Shown here: one piece after another, positions 1-11,233 of the stretch
Position numbering within the stretch: the stretch's first letter is position 1
Layout of the letters: each line of letters begins with the position of its first letter
Source of the DNA: Paramarasmius palmivorus
Taxonomy: Eukaryota > Basidiomycota > Agaricomycetes > Agaricales > Marasmiaceae
Assembly (NCBI GenBank): GCA_037176845.1
Contig: JAYKXP010000227.1
Location: 1 to 55,728 of the forward strand
DNA length: 55,728 nucleotides
Reading direction: 5' to 3'
The notes under the pieces: model-generated
Database searches by the model: none
What the model saw: the letters and a program-made list of their open reading frames with translations, nothing else
Told to the model about the DNA's origin: nothing
Position numbers and translations under genes: made by a program

Positions 1-2647
1 GAGGACGACCCCACTCGAATTCACCCCCTCCGGACCTCTCCACGGAGTGCAGGGGGGTTGCATGAGCATCCAAGAGGTGTGTTGCCGCAGTCAGGCATGG
101 TCTCCGTTCGACCAAACTATTCACAGAGAATCAACTCGTTGATGTCCAAAGTTTAGGACCCGTTCCTCGAGCTCTTCCAAAGAACCGCAACAAAGTCTAG
201 TTCTACTGCAAAATTGCCTCTACCCTACACCGAGAAAGTCATTCGGAACTCGATGCATGATCTCTCGCAGGAAAAACTACCACGACTTAACGTGTCAAGA
301 TTTTCCCACCGACAGTCCCTACGAGGATTTTTCACCAGCGAATCAGGATGGATACCGAAGCATGTTCATGGGATCCATGGCACCCGGATGAGCTCAGGAA
401 CAGCGATCCCGGTGGACCAAACACTTCTTTCCGTTTCAGTCAAGAGAGGTACCCTAGGAAGTCGTCGAGGTTAGCTAACGATCTCCACAAATGTAGAAAA
501 GTGATATCTCACCATTCTTTCCAGCTGTTTGTGAGACTATACACCGGAAAAGTCCTGGATCCAACGCTGGACAGCGTTCTCTCAAGTGGTTCGATCAATG
601 GTAGGTTCCAACAGACTCACAATCACAGTGCGTTGCAGATTTTTACTCCTTATATTGTCGCTCAGACCTTGCTATAGGATGTACAGCCATTGCAGAACAG
701 GACAAAGCAGCTCTACCGATCCGGCTTGTACCTGCAATGCTCCAACTTTCGGGCCCTCAGATAAAGGAATACGGCTAAAGTCGCAGACTGAAGAATCAGT
801 CGCCCTGATTGCGTGGAGCTCGACTTTCCTTCATCCTTCCTGATGTTGTGAAATTATACACCATCAACTACTTGAATCAATGCGCTACCCGTGTTTGTCC
901 AAGGCGTACTGGTCGCCTGGTAGGTTCCAAATACAGCCTTACCAGTGTCTCAGATGATCCTTGGTTTCCCAATGGCCTCTTCTTCCTTTCCTCTGCGATA
1001 CGCTCCGGTCACAACACTCAGCTTTTTCACTACGGACAGAAAACTATTTCTACTTGGTTGACGGCGTCGTCATTCCGGATGTAGTACGTACTTCTTTCAT
1101 GCTAAGCCCTGACCACTTAAATCGCTTCTTGGTCTCTCTCCGCCAACTTGAGGCTAGGCACTTTGGGGTCTGACCCGCTTGAATTCATGTCTCTGGAACT
1201 TTCTATTGGCGGTGCAGGTGCAGAAGGTGTGGAGTATCTAACGAAGGTGTTACGTCGTCAGGCCAGTGCAGACGTTGTCAAAAGCCCTCGTCGGTACTGG
1301 AGGCTGTGAGGGCGAAAAAGGTCACACTAGCAATCGTCGGCAAACTGGATTGAGCGAGGCCTTACGAGTACGTTCAAGCTGGGAAGAGCACAGACGGCGA
1401 AGGGTGGTGGAAGGCCAAAGATAGCGCAATTACCTCCCCAATGCCCTTGTCTTCTCGAGGCGCAACCGCTCAACACGGTGTTACGGCAACGAACGCACTC
1501 GTTGATGTCGGGTCAAGTCTTTCTCGGACCAAGGTTATGAGGATTGCAAGTCAGGGCATCGTACCATCCGATATTGCAAGAGGATGCGATCGGTTCTTGT
1601 ACACTTTCCGAAGCAAAGTATTAGAGGCACAATAAATATAGGCTGTTAGTCATTACTGATCCCCTCAAATAGCTCACCAAACACATACTGCTTTCGTTCT
1701 TCCACTGCTAGCAAGACACCTTGCAGTCAGATAATATGTATACACCTTTATGGGCAATCACCATCGATGTAGAGTAGTTAGCTGATATCGATACGTCAAC
1801 CTGGTCAAAGTTCAGAGGTGTGTTCCCATTTTGCTCCTATTATTGACTAGCCCTCACTATTCCATTTAGGTTCATTCAAACTGACATTCACGAAACGCAA
1901 TGAACCTCATCAATGCTCTACTATCCAAAAACCGATGTGCAGAGGGTCCCCAGAAAAGGCTTGCTGAGAACGACCATCTGATGAAATGTATGTCCCTAAG
2001 ACCCACGGTTCTCTTTTCTCCTCACTACAGCTGGTACTCATCAGGTACAATGGAGTCATTGTCACTGACGGCAGTCTCTTTCACCCAATACCAGGCGCTG
2101 CTCAAGCGATTCGTTGATTCATCGGCGTGATCTCGCGGAAACCCTTCCTTTAACCGGGCCTCAGCGCTTTCGAATTCTCGACTGATTCATCAAACTTTTC
2201 AGTCCGCAGGTCAGAACTACGGCTGAAAGAGGCGAAATCTTCATCTGGAACCGACGGAGGACGCATTTGTCACAATGACAGCAAAGACGAAGAAGAGAAA
2301 AGCACAGGCTACCAAGCTCAGCATATTCCCCGAACTTGCGACATCTGGAATCTGTGACAATTGACCCAGTTTTGCATATGTCGGCGACCCGGAAAGTACT
2401 GGGCGTGGGATGGTGAGGGTTCTCAAAAGCAAAGGCTTAGGCGGTCGTCTTCGGGAATTGCTTCGCAGTGTAATCCACAGGTCGTGGTTCCGGGGTAATA
2501 CAGAGTTTGTCAGGCAGGATATGTGATATGAGATCCATTTGATTATTAGGATAGATTAAACCGAACTAATCGTGGATGGTTTGTGGTTTAGGTGCGAGTG
2601 GAGGATGAGGGAGATCCGGATGCACGGTCAGTCTGCGCCTTTTCCCA

Positions 2648-2670
2648 CCGGATTTCGGTGCGAAATCCGG
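2648..2670. repeat. Perfect 10-bp inverted repeat with 3-base loop
   Basis: CCGGATTTCG is followed by GTG and then CGAAATCCGG, so the arms pair perfectly. A further ATCCGGATGC lies about 35 bases upstream. It could be a hairpin or the trace of a small palindromic element. Confidence 0.7.
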
Positions 2671-2865
2671 ATGCCGATATTTTAGTATTTTCTGAGCTGG
2701 AAAATGATGTCAAAACATGCATTGGTCAACAATGTACTCAGAAACATAAAACATGTAGAAGTTTATTATCATCTTTCTAGCTCTTTCTCTAGTGCTTGTG
2801 GAATAGGAAAGATATCCAATCGTGTTACTTGCAGTATGGATAGACAATTTGCTTAAAATATAGAA

Positions 2866-2955
2866 TATTTCCCTCCAGTAATAGTTAGCATGATAAAAGG
2901 CTCAACTATCATGGGATTATTGACCTGTTTTATATCCACCACTAGGAGGGAAATA
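2866..2955. repeat. Hairpin-forming inverted repeat, about 90 bp
   Basis: Outer arms TATTTCCCTCC and GGAGGGAAATA pair perfectly over 11 bp. Nested inside are CATGATA and TATCATG, another perfect 7-bp pair. The nesting suggests a cruciform or a very short foldback element. No coding content is seen. Confidence 0.6.
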
Positions 2956-3247
2956 CATGATATTTGTTTTTGCATATTATAGAAGTTGTCTGCTATGCAT
3001 TATACTGTATATTTCATGAGGAATAATTGCAAAGTACTGGAAAATTATGGAAATATTGTAATGCTACAGTATGAGAGAAATATATTAATGTTGCAGTCCG
3101 ATACCCTATGTGTTTTCTCTGTCTTTAATTCCATATCCTGCCTTTCATATTGCATTCATTATCTGAGTGTGTAGAAGAACAATTTCCCGTAGTGTGATGA
3201 TTTCATATGCCGATGGGGATGTCCGAGGACAGTGGTGACAGATAATG

Positions 3248-3285
3248 TTTTTTTTTTTTTTTTTATTTTTTTTTATTTTTTTTTT
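3248..3285. repeat. Poly-T tract
   Basis: This is a run of 38 bases that is all T apart from two A interruptions. It is a simple repeat. It could be the poly-A end of a retroposed sequence in reverse orientation, but no body of such an element is recognised next to it. Confidence 0.85.
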
Positions 3286-3639
3286 CCACCGCCAAATGAC
3301 GTCTGTGTCCTCGAAGTGGTTAGGAGAAATATGGATTCCGGAGGGATTCGAATCTCTCCATATAAACTCTAAGGCAACAATAAAATATAAACGGGTTAAA
3401 ATCGATCGGACGCACTTTGACATTCGCGAGGCGTTAGCCAAAGCTAGCAGCGAGACCTAAGCGCAGTGGATCAATGCCTGAAGACAGTCTATGGGCAGAT
3501 CGAGTAACAGTAGCAAGGGTTTGGGTGTTCACCTTACTTCTCGTAACGGGTGCAGAAACCTGTGTTACGCTCGATCTAGTTGAATAACTTGGCTAGTAAG
3601 GATGCCGGGAGAGTTCTTACTCACGAGGATTTTGGCTAC

Positions 3640-4670
3640 TGCGCGCAGGCTCTTAGCTAAGCATAGGTGAATGTAGTATCATATGATGGCCAGGATAGAC
3701 GTAAACAAGATGAAAGCTTAAAGAAATTCGAGGATAAGATCATCGTTTCCGATCAGAGATCTATAAACTTTGCTCCTGGAACGTTGGTACAAGTCAGAAA
3801 TTACACTATCGAATTGAGTCTTGATTATATTGTATTCCTCCGCTACCTAGGGCCTTTGATTGTCATACGACGAACGAAGGATGGTTCCTATCTTGTAGTG
3901 AGAAATGGATGGTACGGTAACTGAACATGCTAAGTTGGCTCGTTCCGCGTATACCTCCATATCGCTCGTTCATAAACCTGAGCGCTGCTAAAGATAACTG
4001 ATCTCATAGATTATCTAAGAACAGCTAGTGAAATTGGTTTGGACGAGGAGGATGATGTTACCAATATGGAACTAGTGTTGACTATCATTCAGAGAAGATA
4101 CGTCTAGTTAGAAATACGGAGACTTCGCGCGATTGGAGGTTATATGAATTGAAGTGCCAGACTTAGACAGAAGTACTGAAGGGGTCCTCGCCAGATCCTA
4201 AACGGTTCGCTAGACACCTATAGTAAAACTCCTAGGATGCTAGAGCGTTCGAGTGAAAAGATAAAATAAATAAATCAATCTCCAATATGAACATCAACAA
4301 CGGTGTATTTTGGTACTCGACAGAACATAGGCGACTATGGACTATCTACTGAGCTTGGGAAGATGGTGCTAGGAGCAGTATCAAGAGCCATATGGCCAGC
4401 TTCGCTCAGCGCGCAGAGTGGCTTGCTCGTCTCGACTTTCATTGAACTGCTTAGCCGCAAAGTTTGTACTGGCTGTGTGTATACTCGACAGCGTGGCGAA
4501 AGGACAGCCATTCTCAGTACGAAGACGGTTATGAACCGACTTCAAAGCCTCGTCGAGACAGAGGAGATATCCATGAAGGGGAGCATGCTCATCAGGTTGA
4601 GGATAAGCTCGTCCCGCGGAGACGCATCAAGCGTTCCTCTATGTCATATGAAAGGATGCATCATCAATAA
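3640..4670 (+). pseudogene. Decayed Ty3/Gypsy pol, integrase C-terminal end
   Basis: The frame 3667-3924 contains PGTLVQVRN, then RYLGPLIVIRR and KDGSYLV. This is the SH3-like C-terminal region of integrase in fungal Ty3/Gypsy polyproteins, where such strings are followed by a tail contacting chromatin or DNA. The frame is broken by stops near 3924 and again after 4000. A later frame, 4464-4670, has a hydrophilic Arg/Asp/His-rich stretch (PRRRIKRSSMSYERMHHQ before a stop) that may be the tail of the same polyprotein. No protease, reverse transcriptase or RNase H domain lies upstream in the window, so the element is truncated on its left. The family assignment rests on recognition of these motifs. 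Confidence 0.65.
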
Positions 4671-4739
4671 ATGCACTAGGAAGAAAAACAACAGAATAAG
4701 AGTAACCCAGGTTCTTCGTCCCTGAGGTCAGTGTGAGAG

Positions 4740-5622
4740 CTTCTCTACGCGGATGCGTTTAGCGGAAGCAGCCTTCGCGTTCTTGGCCTTAGAAAGATTA
4801 GTAAGACGCTTTGAGATACGCTCGAGAAAGGAATAGCCATAGTTGGGGACCATATGATAAGGGATAATATACCGTTTGAGTAGCGACTTGCGGCATTCTA
4901 ACAGTCATATGGAAGTCAGCATGGTGCGAGGAATATAAGAAAAAGGTACTCGTGCTTTTCTTGCCACTAGGGGCATGATTAGAGCATATAATACCGCCCT
5001 CGACGTCAGCCATCTAGTATAGAAAATTTAATATGATGACTATGGGATAATATGAGGACTTACTTCGGCTTCAGGAGGCTCAAACGATTTGGACATCGTC
5101 GTCCACCATAGCGGCATTAGCCTTACCACTAGTGGGATTGGCAGCGTTGCTAGAGCCCGGAAAATAGTCAGGAAGGGTCCTCGGAACATAATAACAGACG
5201 AACCTTGGCAGGGGTAGCAGGTGGATTGACCAAGCCTTCAGCGTTTCCTTGAAACCCTTAATGGAAATCCATAGGGCGGGAGCAAGGGTAAGGTCGGCCG
5301 CGTTGCCATACTCCTCGAGGAGTTTGAACCCTTTATCGTAACACACTATAGGCCTCGGGGTCTTGGGCGATAAGGTACGGGTTCAACGTTGCCTTCTGTT
5401 AGAAGGGTCATAGTCAGTAACTATGAACAATATAGAAAGACACTAGGAATACGCACGAAGAACTTGAGGAGTTCATTGGCGCTAGCGTCGCGCATTTTGA
5501 TGTTGGCCATCTTGACTAACGATAGCCTCGCCCTCTTGAATATGCTCGCGAGCTTTGGTTAACCACTCCGAGCGATCTTTCCAAGCACCAGGGGCAGGGG
5601 ACGATACGTTTTTGGCAGACAT
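4740..5622 (-). pseudogene. Decayed spliced gene antisense to Gypsy pol
   Basis: A start at 5622 opens MSAKNVSSPAPGAWKDRSEW and continues about 45 codons. Similarity of codon use then continues in a different frame, reading MANIKMRDASANELLKFF up to a plausible donor GTGCGT. A second exon starts after AACAG near 5399, stops quickly, and carries on in another frame as KGFKLLEEYGNAADLTLAPA, ending at 5080. A third piece lies at 4798-5013. At least two frameshifts mark it as a pseudogene. It converges on the pol remnant, and its start faces the purine-rich tract at 5896. I do not recognise the family; the position resembles the intact antisense gene at 6714-9306 in the next module. Confidence 0.45.
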
Positions 5623-5895
5623 ATGAGCAGAATGAGTGAACTAGGATGACTAGTGCGAAGCAGAAAAGACAGGATGAGATTGGTGATGGGTCTTGGGTGT
5701 TCCGAGGACGCTTTTATAGGGTCCTAGGGAGCAAGGTTCACGCGCTGGGCAAGAAAAATCTTACTGAGCCAGAGATATGGTCCGATGGTGCGGATGAAGG
5801 TGCTAGCGATATTTCCGGATGGTGCAGATGATCGCCACCTGGTGTAGAGCGGCTGAAACTTTTCCGCGAGGCACTGTCAAGGGGACTTGACATTT

Positions 5896-5913
5896 CTTTT
5901 GGTTTGGGGGAGA
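5896..5913 (+). other. Polypurine-tract-like sequence, copy 1
   Basis: CTTTTGGTTTGGGGGAGA is identical to the tract at 9807-9824 that directly precedes an LTR. In LTR elements this tract primes plus-strand synthesis and marks the inner edge of the 3' LTR. Here the bases after it (ATGCTTAGTGG) are only weakly similar to the LTR start and no complete LTR follows, so it probably belongs to a related, truncated element. Confidence 0.5.
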
Positions 5914-6188
5914 GATGCTTAGTGGTAACCCGAAAAATCCGAATATTTTCAACCCTAGAACTCATCAGGATCCATCCGAGCGGAATATGACCGGACAAGA
6001 AAAGAATAAAAAGTCCCGAGCAGAGTCGAAAAGCACATAGGACAATCCATATGAGGTACTAAGTGCATAAACTACACAACGCTAGGGCCATATGAAAGAA
6101 CTATAGAAAGACACTATGAAAGATAGCACAACGGCAGAGTGAACAGGGGTAGAAGGGATAACTAAGCAATATAATTGCAACAGTTACA

Positions 6189-6280
6189 GCCTCTGTAGCT
6201 TAAGGGTTAAAGCACCACGAATACATCGCCGAAGGCTATCTTTTCAGTGGAGGATCTGGGTTCGACTCCCAGCAGAGGCG
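6189..6280 (+). tRNA. tRNA-like gene, probably with an intron; anticodon unresolved
   Basis: Acceptor arms GCCTCTG (6189-6195) and CAGAGGC (6273-6279) pair perfectly, with discriminator G at 6280. The D arm GCTT...AAGC and T arm CTGGG-TTCGACT-CCCAG are complete, so A-box and B-box promoter sequences are present. A TTTTT run at 6303-6307 fits a pol III terminator. The anticodon arm is odd: CCAC pairs with GTGG, but 28 bases lie between them, and the next pair would be G-A. An intron of about 18-20 bases would explain the length, yet no placement gives a standard loop with U33. It may be a tRNA with an unusual intron, a decayed tRNA, or a tRNA-derived retroelement head. Confidence 0.65.
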
Positions 6281-6713
6281 GATATACCCTTTCTCACACT
6301 ACTTTTTGAAGTCGTTCCCAAGCTGAGCCTAGGGGACGCATATGAAGAAAATATATGATACGAGCGCAAACATTTAAGATCATATGAGCACTCATATGAG
6401 CTAGATGGATCCCCGAGCGGTAACCAATCTAGACATATCGGCTCAAAATCAAGTCCCTCGGACTATAGATCTCAAATCGGAAATTGTTTAAGTTCACTCG
6501 GGCTCACTTAGTCACACTAGGGGATATACCAAGAAGTAATTATTTATTTTGTGTCATAGAGACACGACTACAAGAATTTGCTTCGACCCTAGTACTTGGA
6601 TGTGTGTACTAGGGGAGCCGAGATGATATATATACATTATTTTTGCCCACTGAGGGGCGCGCGCGTACAGAACATCAGTCCGTGAAATAAAAACGTCGAA
6701 GGCCAAGAGGCCG

Positions 6714-9306
6714 CTACTCCGAGTCCGAGTCTGACGAGGCAGCCTGCTCGCGAGGAGACTTGTCCTTGATGACATCTCCCGAGGAGCTGCCCCCGACCTT
6801 CTCAACGACCATAGGACTCTTAGACCCGGCCAGCTTCTTCTCGACTTTAGAGTCCTTGATGTTGCTAGTAGAAGGGGGGACGTCCAAAATCGAGCGAGGA
6901 GAGGGGGTCTTGACAGCGGAACCCGACTAGAATAAACAAAGAGAAAGTTAGAACCTCATATGAATACATTAGAGATGAACTTACGACCTTGAGAGGAGAG
7001 GTGGATGACCCCTCGAGCCTCGGATCTTGAGCCATTGGCGATCCTGGGGTGTCCTCGGGTGCGGCTTTGTCCTATATAAACACGTCAGTTTATCATATGA
7101 AGTTCATAGAAGAAAAGAGACTTACCTTGATCACGTACTCGGGACCTACTCGTGCTTCCAGCCACTTGGCCAAGTTGACAGGCGGGTAGGCAGACTCTGC
7201 GAGAGAAACCACCTGTTGATAGGCTAGAAAAAGAAGTTAGAAACGTGGAGGAAAGAGAACATATGAAAAACTTGCTCGCGAGAATCTTCCTCGAGGCCTT
7301 GTCGATGACGGAAATGTCCTTGCCATCAACCCTAAATCCGGCGGCAGTAATGTCGAAAGAAGAATGAGGGATTTTTAGGGCGGTGAGCAGGATGAGCAAC
7401 CGTTCTGGGGTAAGAGCCTCGAAGTGCGGATGAAGGATCCTCAGCAGGGCGCATATGACTCGAGGATCGCGCATAGATCTTTGGAGGATCAGGCGTTGAC
7501 GCTCGAGAACTCGATTAAGGCGCAGTGCTTGTTGGCGAGCCTGAAACTCGATATCCAAGGCACTCTGGAGAGAACCCAGAGTACCCAAGATGCCATCGAG
7601 CTGGAAGACCAATCCTAGAAAAGTCATATGGGTTAGAATAAAGCAAAAGAAAAATCATATGAGAAAGTTACCATTGTGACCCTGCAGCCCTAAGTCGAAT
7701 TGCTCGTCACGAGCAGCCAGAGTCTCCTCGAGGGACTGAGTGAAAGAGCATTTTTGATTGGTGCTCTTGCACCCAGTACATCCGGCGTGCCCATCGGGGC
7801 GGGGAGAGCAACCAAGACCCTTTTGAATGCACCTATCGCAGCCCTGCGTGTAAAAATTGGGCTCAGGCGCGATAGTCGAGGCCTCGACTACTGTGTCGTA
7901 CGAGAGCTGCACGTTCCCTTGAAGGTATACGTGTCCACCAGCGGTGGAAAGCTCCTCGTTGACAAAGCCGTCGTCCTCGTCGATATGAGGCGGCACAGGG
8001 GGTTGGTAGAACGACCGCTCGCCTGTATCGGAAATCTAGAAAATGATTTAGAAAAACGCCTAGCAATAAGGACAAAGAGGGAATACGTACACTCGTACCT
8101 CCAATCACCTTCTTTTGCACCCGAGCAATAGTAGTGTCAAGTCGCTAGGAACATGAAAATAAGTAATATGAAAGGAAAATGATCATATGAACTTACAGGG
8201 CCCCGGACTTCTGCAGCGAGGACCTTCTCGCGTTCGGTGGCTTTCTCCTTGCCCTTGGGTTTAGGGGCACTAGCGCGGTCCTTGGCTTTAGGTTTGGAAG
8301 GCCCAGCCTCGGGTTTGTGACGAACAGTGACAGTAGCTGGGGAAGGGGACCGCTAGGAAAGAAGTATTGGTCATATGAAAAAAGAAAAGGAACACAGAAA
8401 ACACTTACCCGGCGCGAGGAATGCTTCTTGGAAGCCCCAATGGTCGGTGTAGGAACGTCCTCGAAGGACCACCCGCCGATATGAGGCAAGGGATCCTCGT
8501 CGCCAACCTCTTCGCTCTCCTCGCCATCTTCACTCGACGAGTCCGCGCGAACTTGAATCTTGGAACGCTTAGATGGTTTCGACTCGGAGTCGCTGATGTC
8601 GAGAGTCGAACTGAGCGCCTTGCGTTTGGACCCTTTTGACGAAGATGCTACTGGTGGAGGAGTAGCAGCTCGGGGACGAACTGGTGGGGGCAATGGGTGG
8701 TGAAAATCGTAGTCCTAGGACGAAGAATATCACTCGATTAGAATAAAAATTTAGAAGAACAAATTCATATGATGACTTTACCTCGAAGCGTTTCACGAGT
8801 GCCTCAGTCTCGTCCGTACCAGGGAGCCAGGGAGAGAAATCCTTCCTCGGGACCAGCTTTGCGTCTATTGCCATGTTGGTAAGACGACAGACTTGTAATA
8901 AGACGCTGAAGTAGGACTTGGGAAAGTCGAAGCCCCGGCGTTCATCGGTGCAGATTTTGTAGAACTCGCGCTAAGAACAAAAAAAAAAAAAAAAAAGAGG
9001 ATCAGTCATATGAAGACAAGAAAAGAATTAAAAGCGTACCATATTGTCTTTCTCCGCGTTGAGGAGCTTGATCACCGTATTGCTGGTAGGGACCACGGCA
9101 GCGTCATTGTCGAACACGGAATCATAATATACCAAGAACGCTTTGACGAGACCTTTCGCGCGCTCGTACACCGCGAGCTGTTGCTCGTAAGCCTCTTCTG
9201 CAGAAAGCTTGAGGGGCTTCTCTTCGCGTTTGGACTTCGACTTGCGAGGTTTTGGCGGAGGAGGTGAGGGAGGCGGGGCGAAAGGGTTGCGAACCGGAAG
9301 AGGCAT
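6714..9306 (-). CDS. Ten-exon gene, ~690 aa, C6 zinc-cluster-like motif; antisense within LTR element
   Basis: Exons (plus-strand positions): 9040-9306, 8782-8970, 8409-8714, 8197-8352, 8091-8144, 7672-8035, 7276-7614, 7126-7223, 6985-7071, 6714-6926. They total 2,073 bases in one open frame. The N-terminus is proline- and lysine-rich. Residues ~130-300 are low-complexity with acidic Ser/Glu and basic Lys runs, suggesting nuclear location. At ~390-420 six cysteines are spaced C-x2-C-x6-C-x9-C-x2-C-x6-C, the Zn2Cys6 spacing, but with fewer basic residues than classic DNA-binding versions. A Leu/Arg-rich helical segment with coiled-coil character follows (~446-560), then an acidic Ser/Asp tail ending SDSDSE. 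Intron 7 uses a GC donor (GCAAGT). All nine acceptors are TAG, and eight of nine introns hold CATATG. The gene sits between a pol remnant and a 3' LTR on the opposite strand, so it may be an accessory gene of the retroelement. The function is unknown. Confidence 0.72.
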
Positions 9307-9806
9307 CCTGGAGAAGAAAATTAGAAAGAAAAACTAAAGAAAAGAACCAAGGAACGCACCTAGCAGCGACTAGCGACGACGATGATGATGGGGGAAAAGA
9401 AAGAAAGGATTTTGGACTTGGTTCAACTTTGTGAAATGCTATATATCACATTCAGAGAATCCTGCTTCTATTCGATCACATCACGGAAGCTGAGTCATGA
9501 AACCGGCAGTCACCGGCAGAAGTTCGATGACCCTGGAATAGCTATACCTGGCCGTTCTCCTATGAAGAAAATGTCCTAGGACATCGAAATTAGACGAGGG
9601 ATTACTAGCTTTGGCGCGAGGGAAGCGCTCGAAGGTCTATTTGGTCATGAGATCAATATGGAAGATGATTGACGCTCGAGGAGGTTTGATAACCCCGGCA
9701 TCAACTGATCGGACATAACGCGGACAGAGTAAACTGACCGCGCGCATCTCGAATACACCCAGAAAGAAGTTCATATGAACTATTCCAGACCGAGGACGGT
9801 CTAGAT

Positions 9807-9824
9807 CTTTTGGTTTGGGGGAGA
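9807..9824 (+). other. Polypurine tract preceding LTR
   Basis: CTTTTGGTTTGGGGGAGA lies immediately before the LTR start TGTGAGGG, the position expected for the plus-strand primer of an LTR retrotransposon. It shows that the LTR on its right is a 3' LTR and that the element's coding strand is the + strand. Confidence 0.7.
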
Positions 9825-10872
9825 TGTGAGGGTACCAGAACGAAATCGCTGAAAAACAGTCATTTTGACACTAATTGTTGTGTTCAGAATCGCACTAGTA
9901 CATCGTACTAAGTACTATATGGACTTGGTAGCACTACTAGGAACCTAGTAGTGCGCATATGACGAAGAATAAGATAGGCATGCACTGCGTAGTGAATACT
10001 AGCTGCGCGCGCATAGACGTTGATGTCGTCGTTAGCCCTATATGATTGCGCTAGGATACGCGTCGAAACCTGTAGACCGTATCTATACTCTATTACCAGG
10101 CTGGAACCTTACGAGGACATGCTACTGTACATGGTAGACTTCCTAGTAGGTCATATGGCTATACTATACTTGCGCTATGGGACATATGAGATGGGATAGT
10201 GAACGAGGACCAACTACCACAGCGTAGAAGGACCCTAGGGGACGAATCAGAGCTATATACCAAATACGGTAGAAGCTGGAGGTGCGAGTCACCTCCGAGA
10301 GCAAGTTACCAGGATTAGAAATGTCCGAGTAACCGGGCCATCGATACGAGGACCATATGGAGGCTTAACAGCTTTCCATATCGATCGGAATATCCCTCGA
10401 GCTTCGAGTTGGGATTCATACTGCTAGTACAGACACTAGTGAATGTACATACAGTCCTATAACAAGGAGACAGACAGGATTCTGTGCCAGGACTGTCCTA
10501 GGACATAGAAAATATAAATATAGAACTACAAGGCAGAGAGCTACCTTCCTCGGATACGAATCCGAAGCGTTTCGGTCGAGATCGGACTCCTAGCAAGTTC
10601 CGAGCGAATAACTATGTCCTAGCACCGATATCCGAAACGCACCATGCGGAACAGCGCCTCCGCGCGCCACTTCCTAGTAACCAAAAAGTAATATGACTCG
10701 CAGTCCTGCAAAATAATGTCGAATTCCGACCAATATATATCCAAACCTTCCTTTTCTGTAGATACTTACTTCATATGGACAGAATCCTCTCCTCGTTTCT
10801 CATTTCTTGCATAGTTACTATTACTTTATCGTGTCCACTTTCACTTATATGTAAAATATGTACGCTCGCGGG

Positions 10873-10879
10873 TATATAA
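10873..10879 (+). promoter_or_regulatory. TATA box of the LTR promoter
   Basis: TATATAA lies in the context GGGTATATAAGCAG, about 1,050 bases into the LTR. It would direct transcription of the element from the U3/R boundary. The repeated hairpins at 11137-11215 would lie in the transcribed leader. Confidence 0.5.
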
Positions 10880-11136
10880 GCAGCAGGGTTTCCCCTAGGA
10901 AGCTCTCAAGCAATCACCCCGCTATATATACGTAGCCCTAGAGCTCAATAGCAAAGTTTTTGACTTCTATCGTTGACCATAGAGGCGACGTGTGCTTAGA
11001 ACAATAACTTAGAAAATACAACCTTGAAAAGCCCTTCTCTATATTGAACTAGAGTCGTGAAATTAGAACTTTGAGATACCCATAGGACAGAGCTAGCGCG
11101 TCTAGTCTCTTGCATAGATTGATTGTTTCTGGACTA

Positions 11137-11215
11137 GTGTGGAGCCCCACTAGAACCCCTTTTCCACTTGGTGAGGAGCCCCACCAGTGTCGTAAAGCTT
11201 AGTGTGGAACCCCAC
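11137..11215 (+). repeat. Three copies of GTGNGGANCCCCAC
   Basis: GTGTGGAGCCCCAC at 11137-11150, GTGAGGAGCCCCAC at 11171-11184 and GTGTGGAACCCCAC at 11202-11215. Each is nearly self-complementary (GTGGGG/CCCCAC type) and they are spaced 31-34 bases apart. In the LTR leader RNA they could form three similar small hairpins. Confidence 0.7.
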
Positions 11216-11233
11216 AGCTTATAGGTGGCCTGA

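Larger units (their letters stand above)
1..3240. other. Gene-poor stretch, no recognisable gene
   Basis: Open frames here are short and on mixed strands, and none joins into a convincing spliced gene. Small frames near 830-1170 on the + strand read as protein-like pieces without a family I recognise. The stretch from 2500 to 3200 is AT-rich and holds two inverted repeats listed separately. It may be old retroelement or intergenic sequence. Confidence 0.5.

Noticed and set aside
3145..3460. Frames across the poly-T tract with Lys or Phe runs
   Set aside because: The runs are translations of the simple repeat, and flanks show no coding features.
5914..7700. A second full LTR after the tract at 5896
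   Set aside because: Sequence after the tract matches the LTR start only weakly, and the intact antisense gene occupies the space where it would lie.
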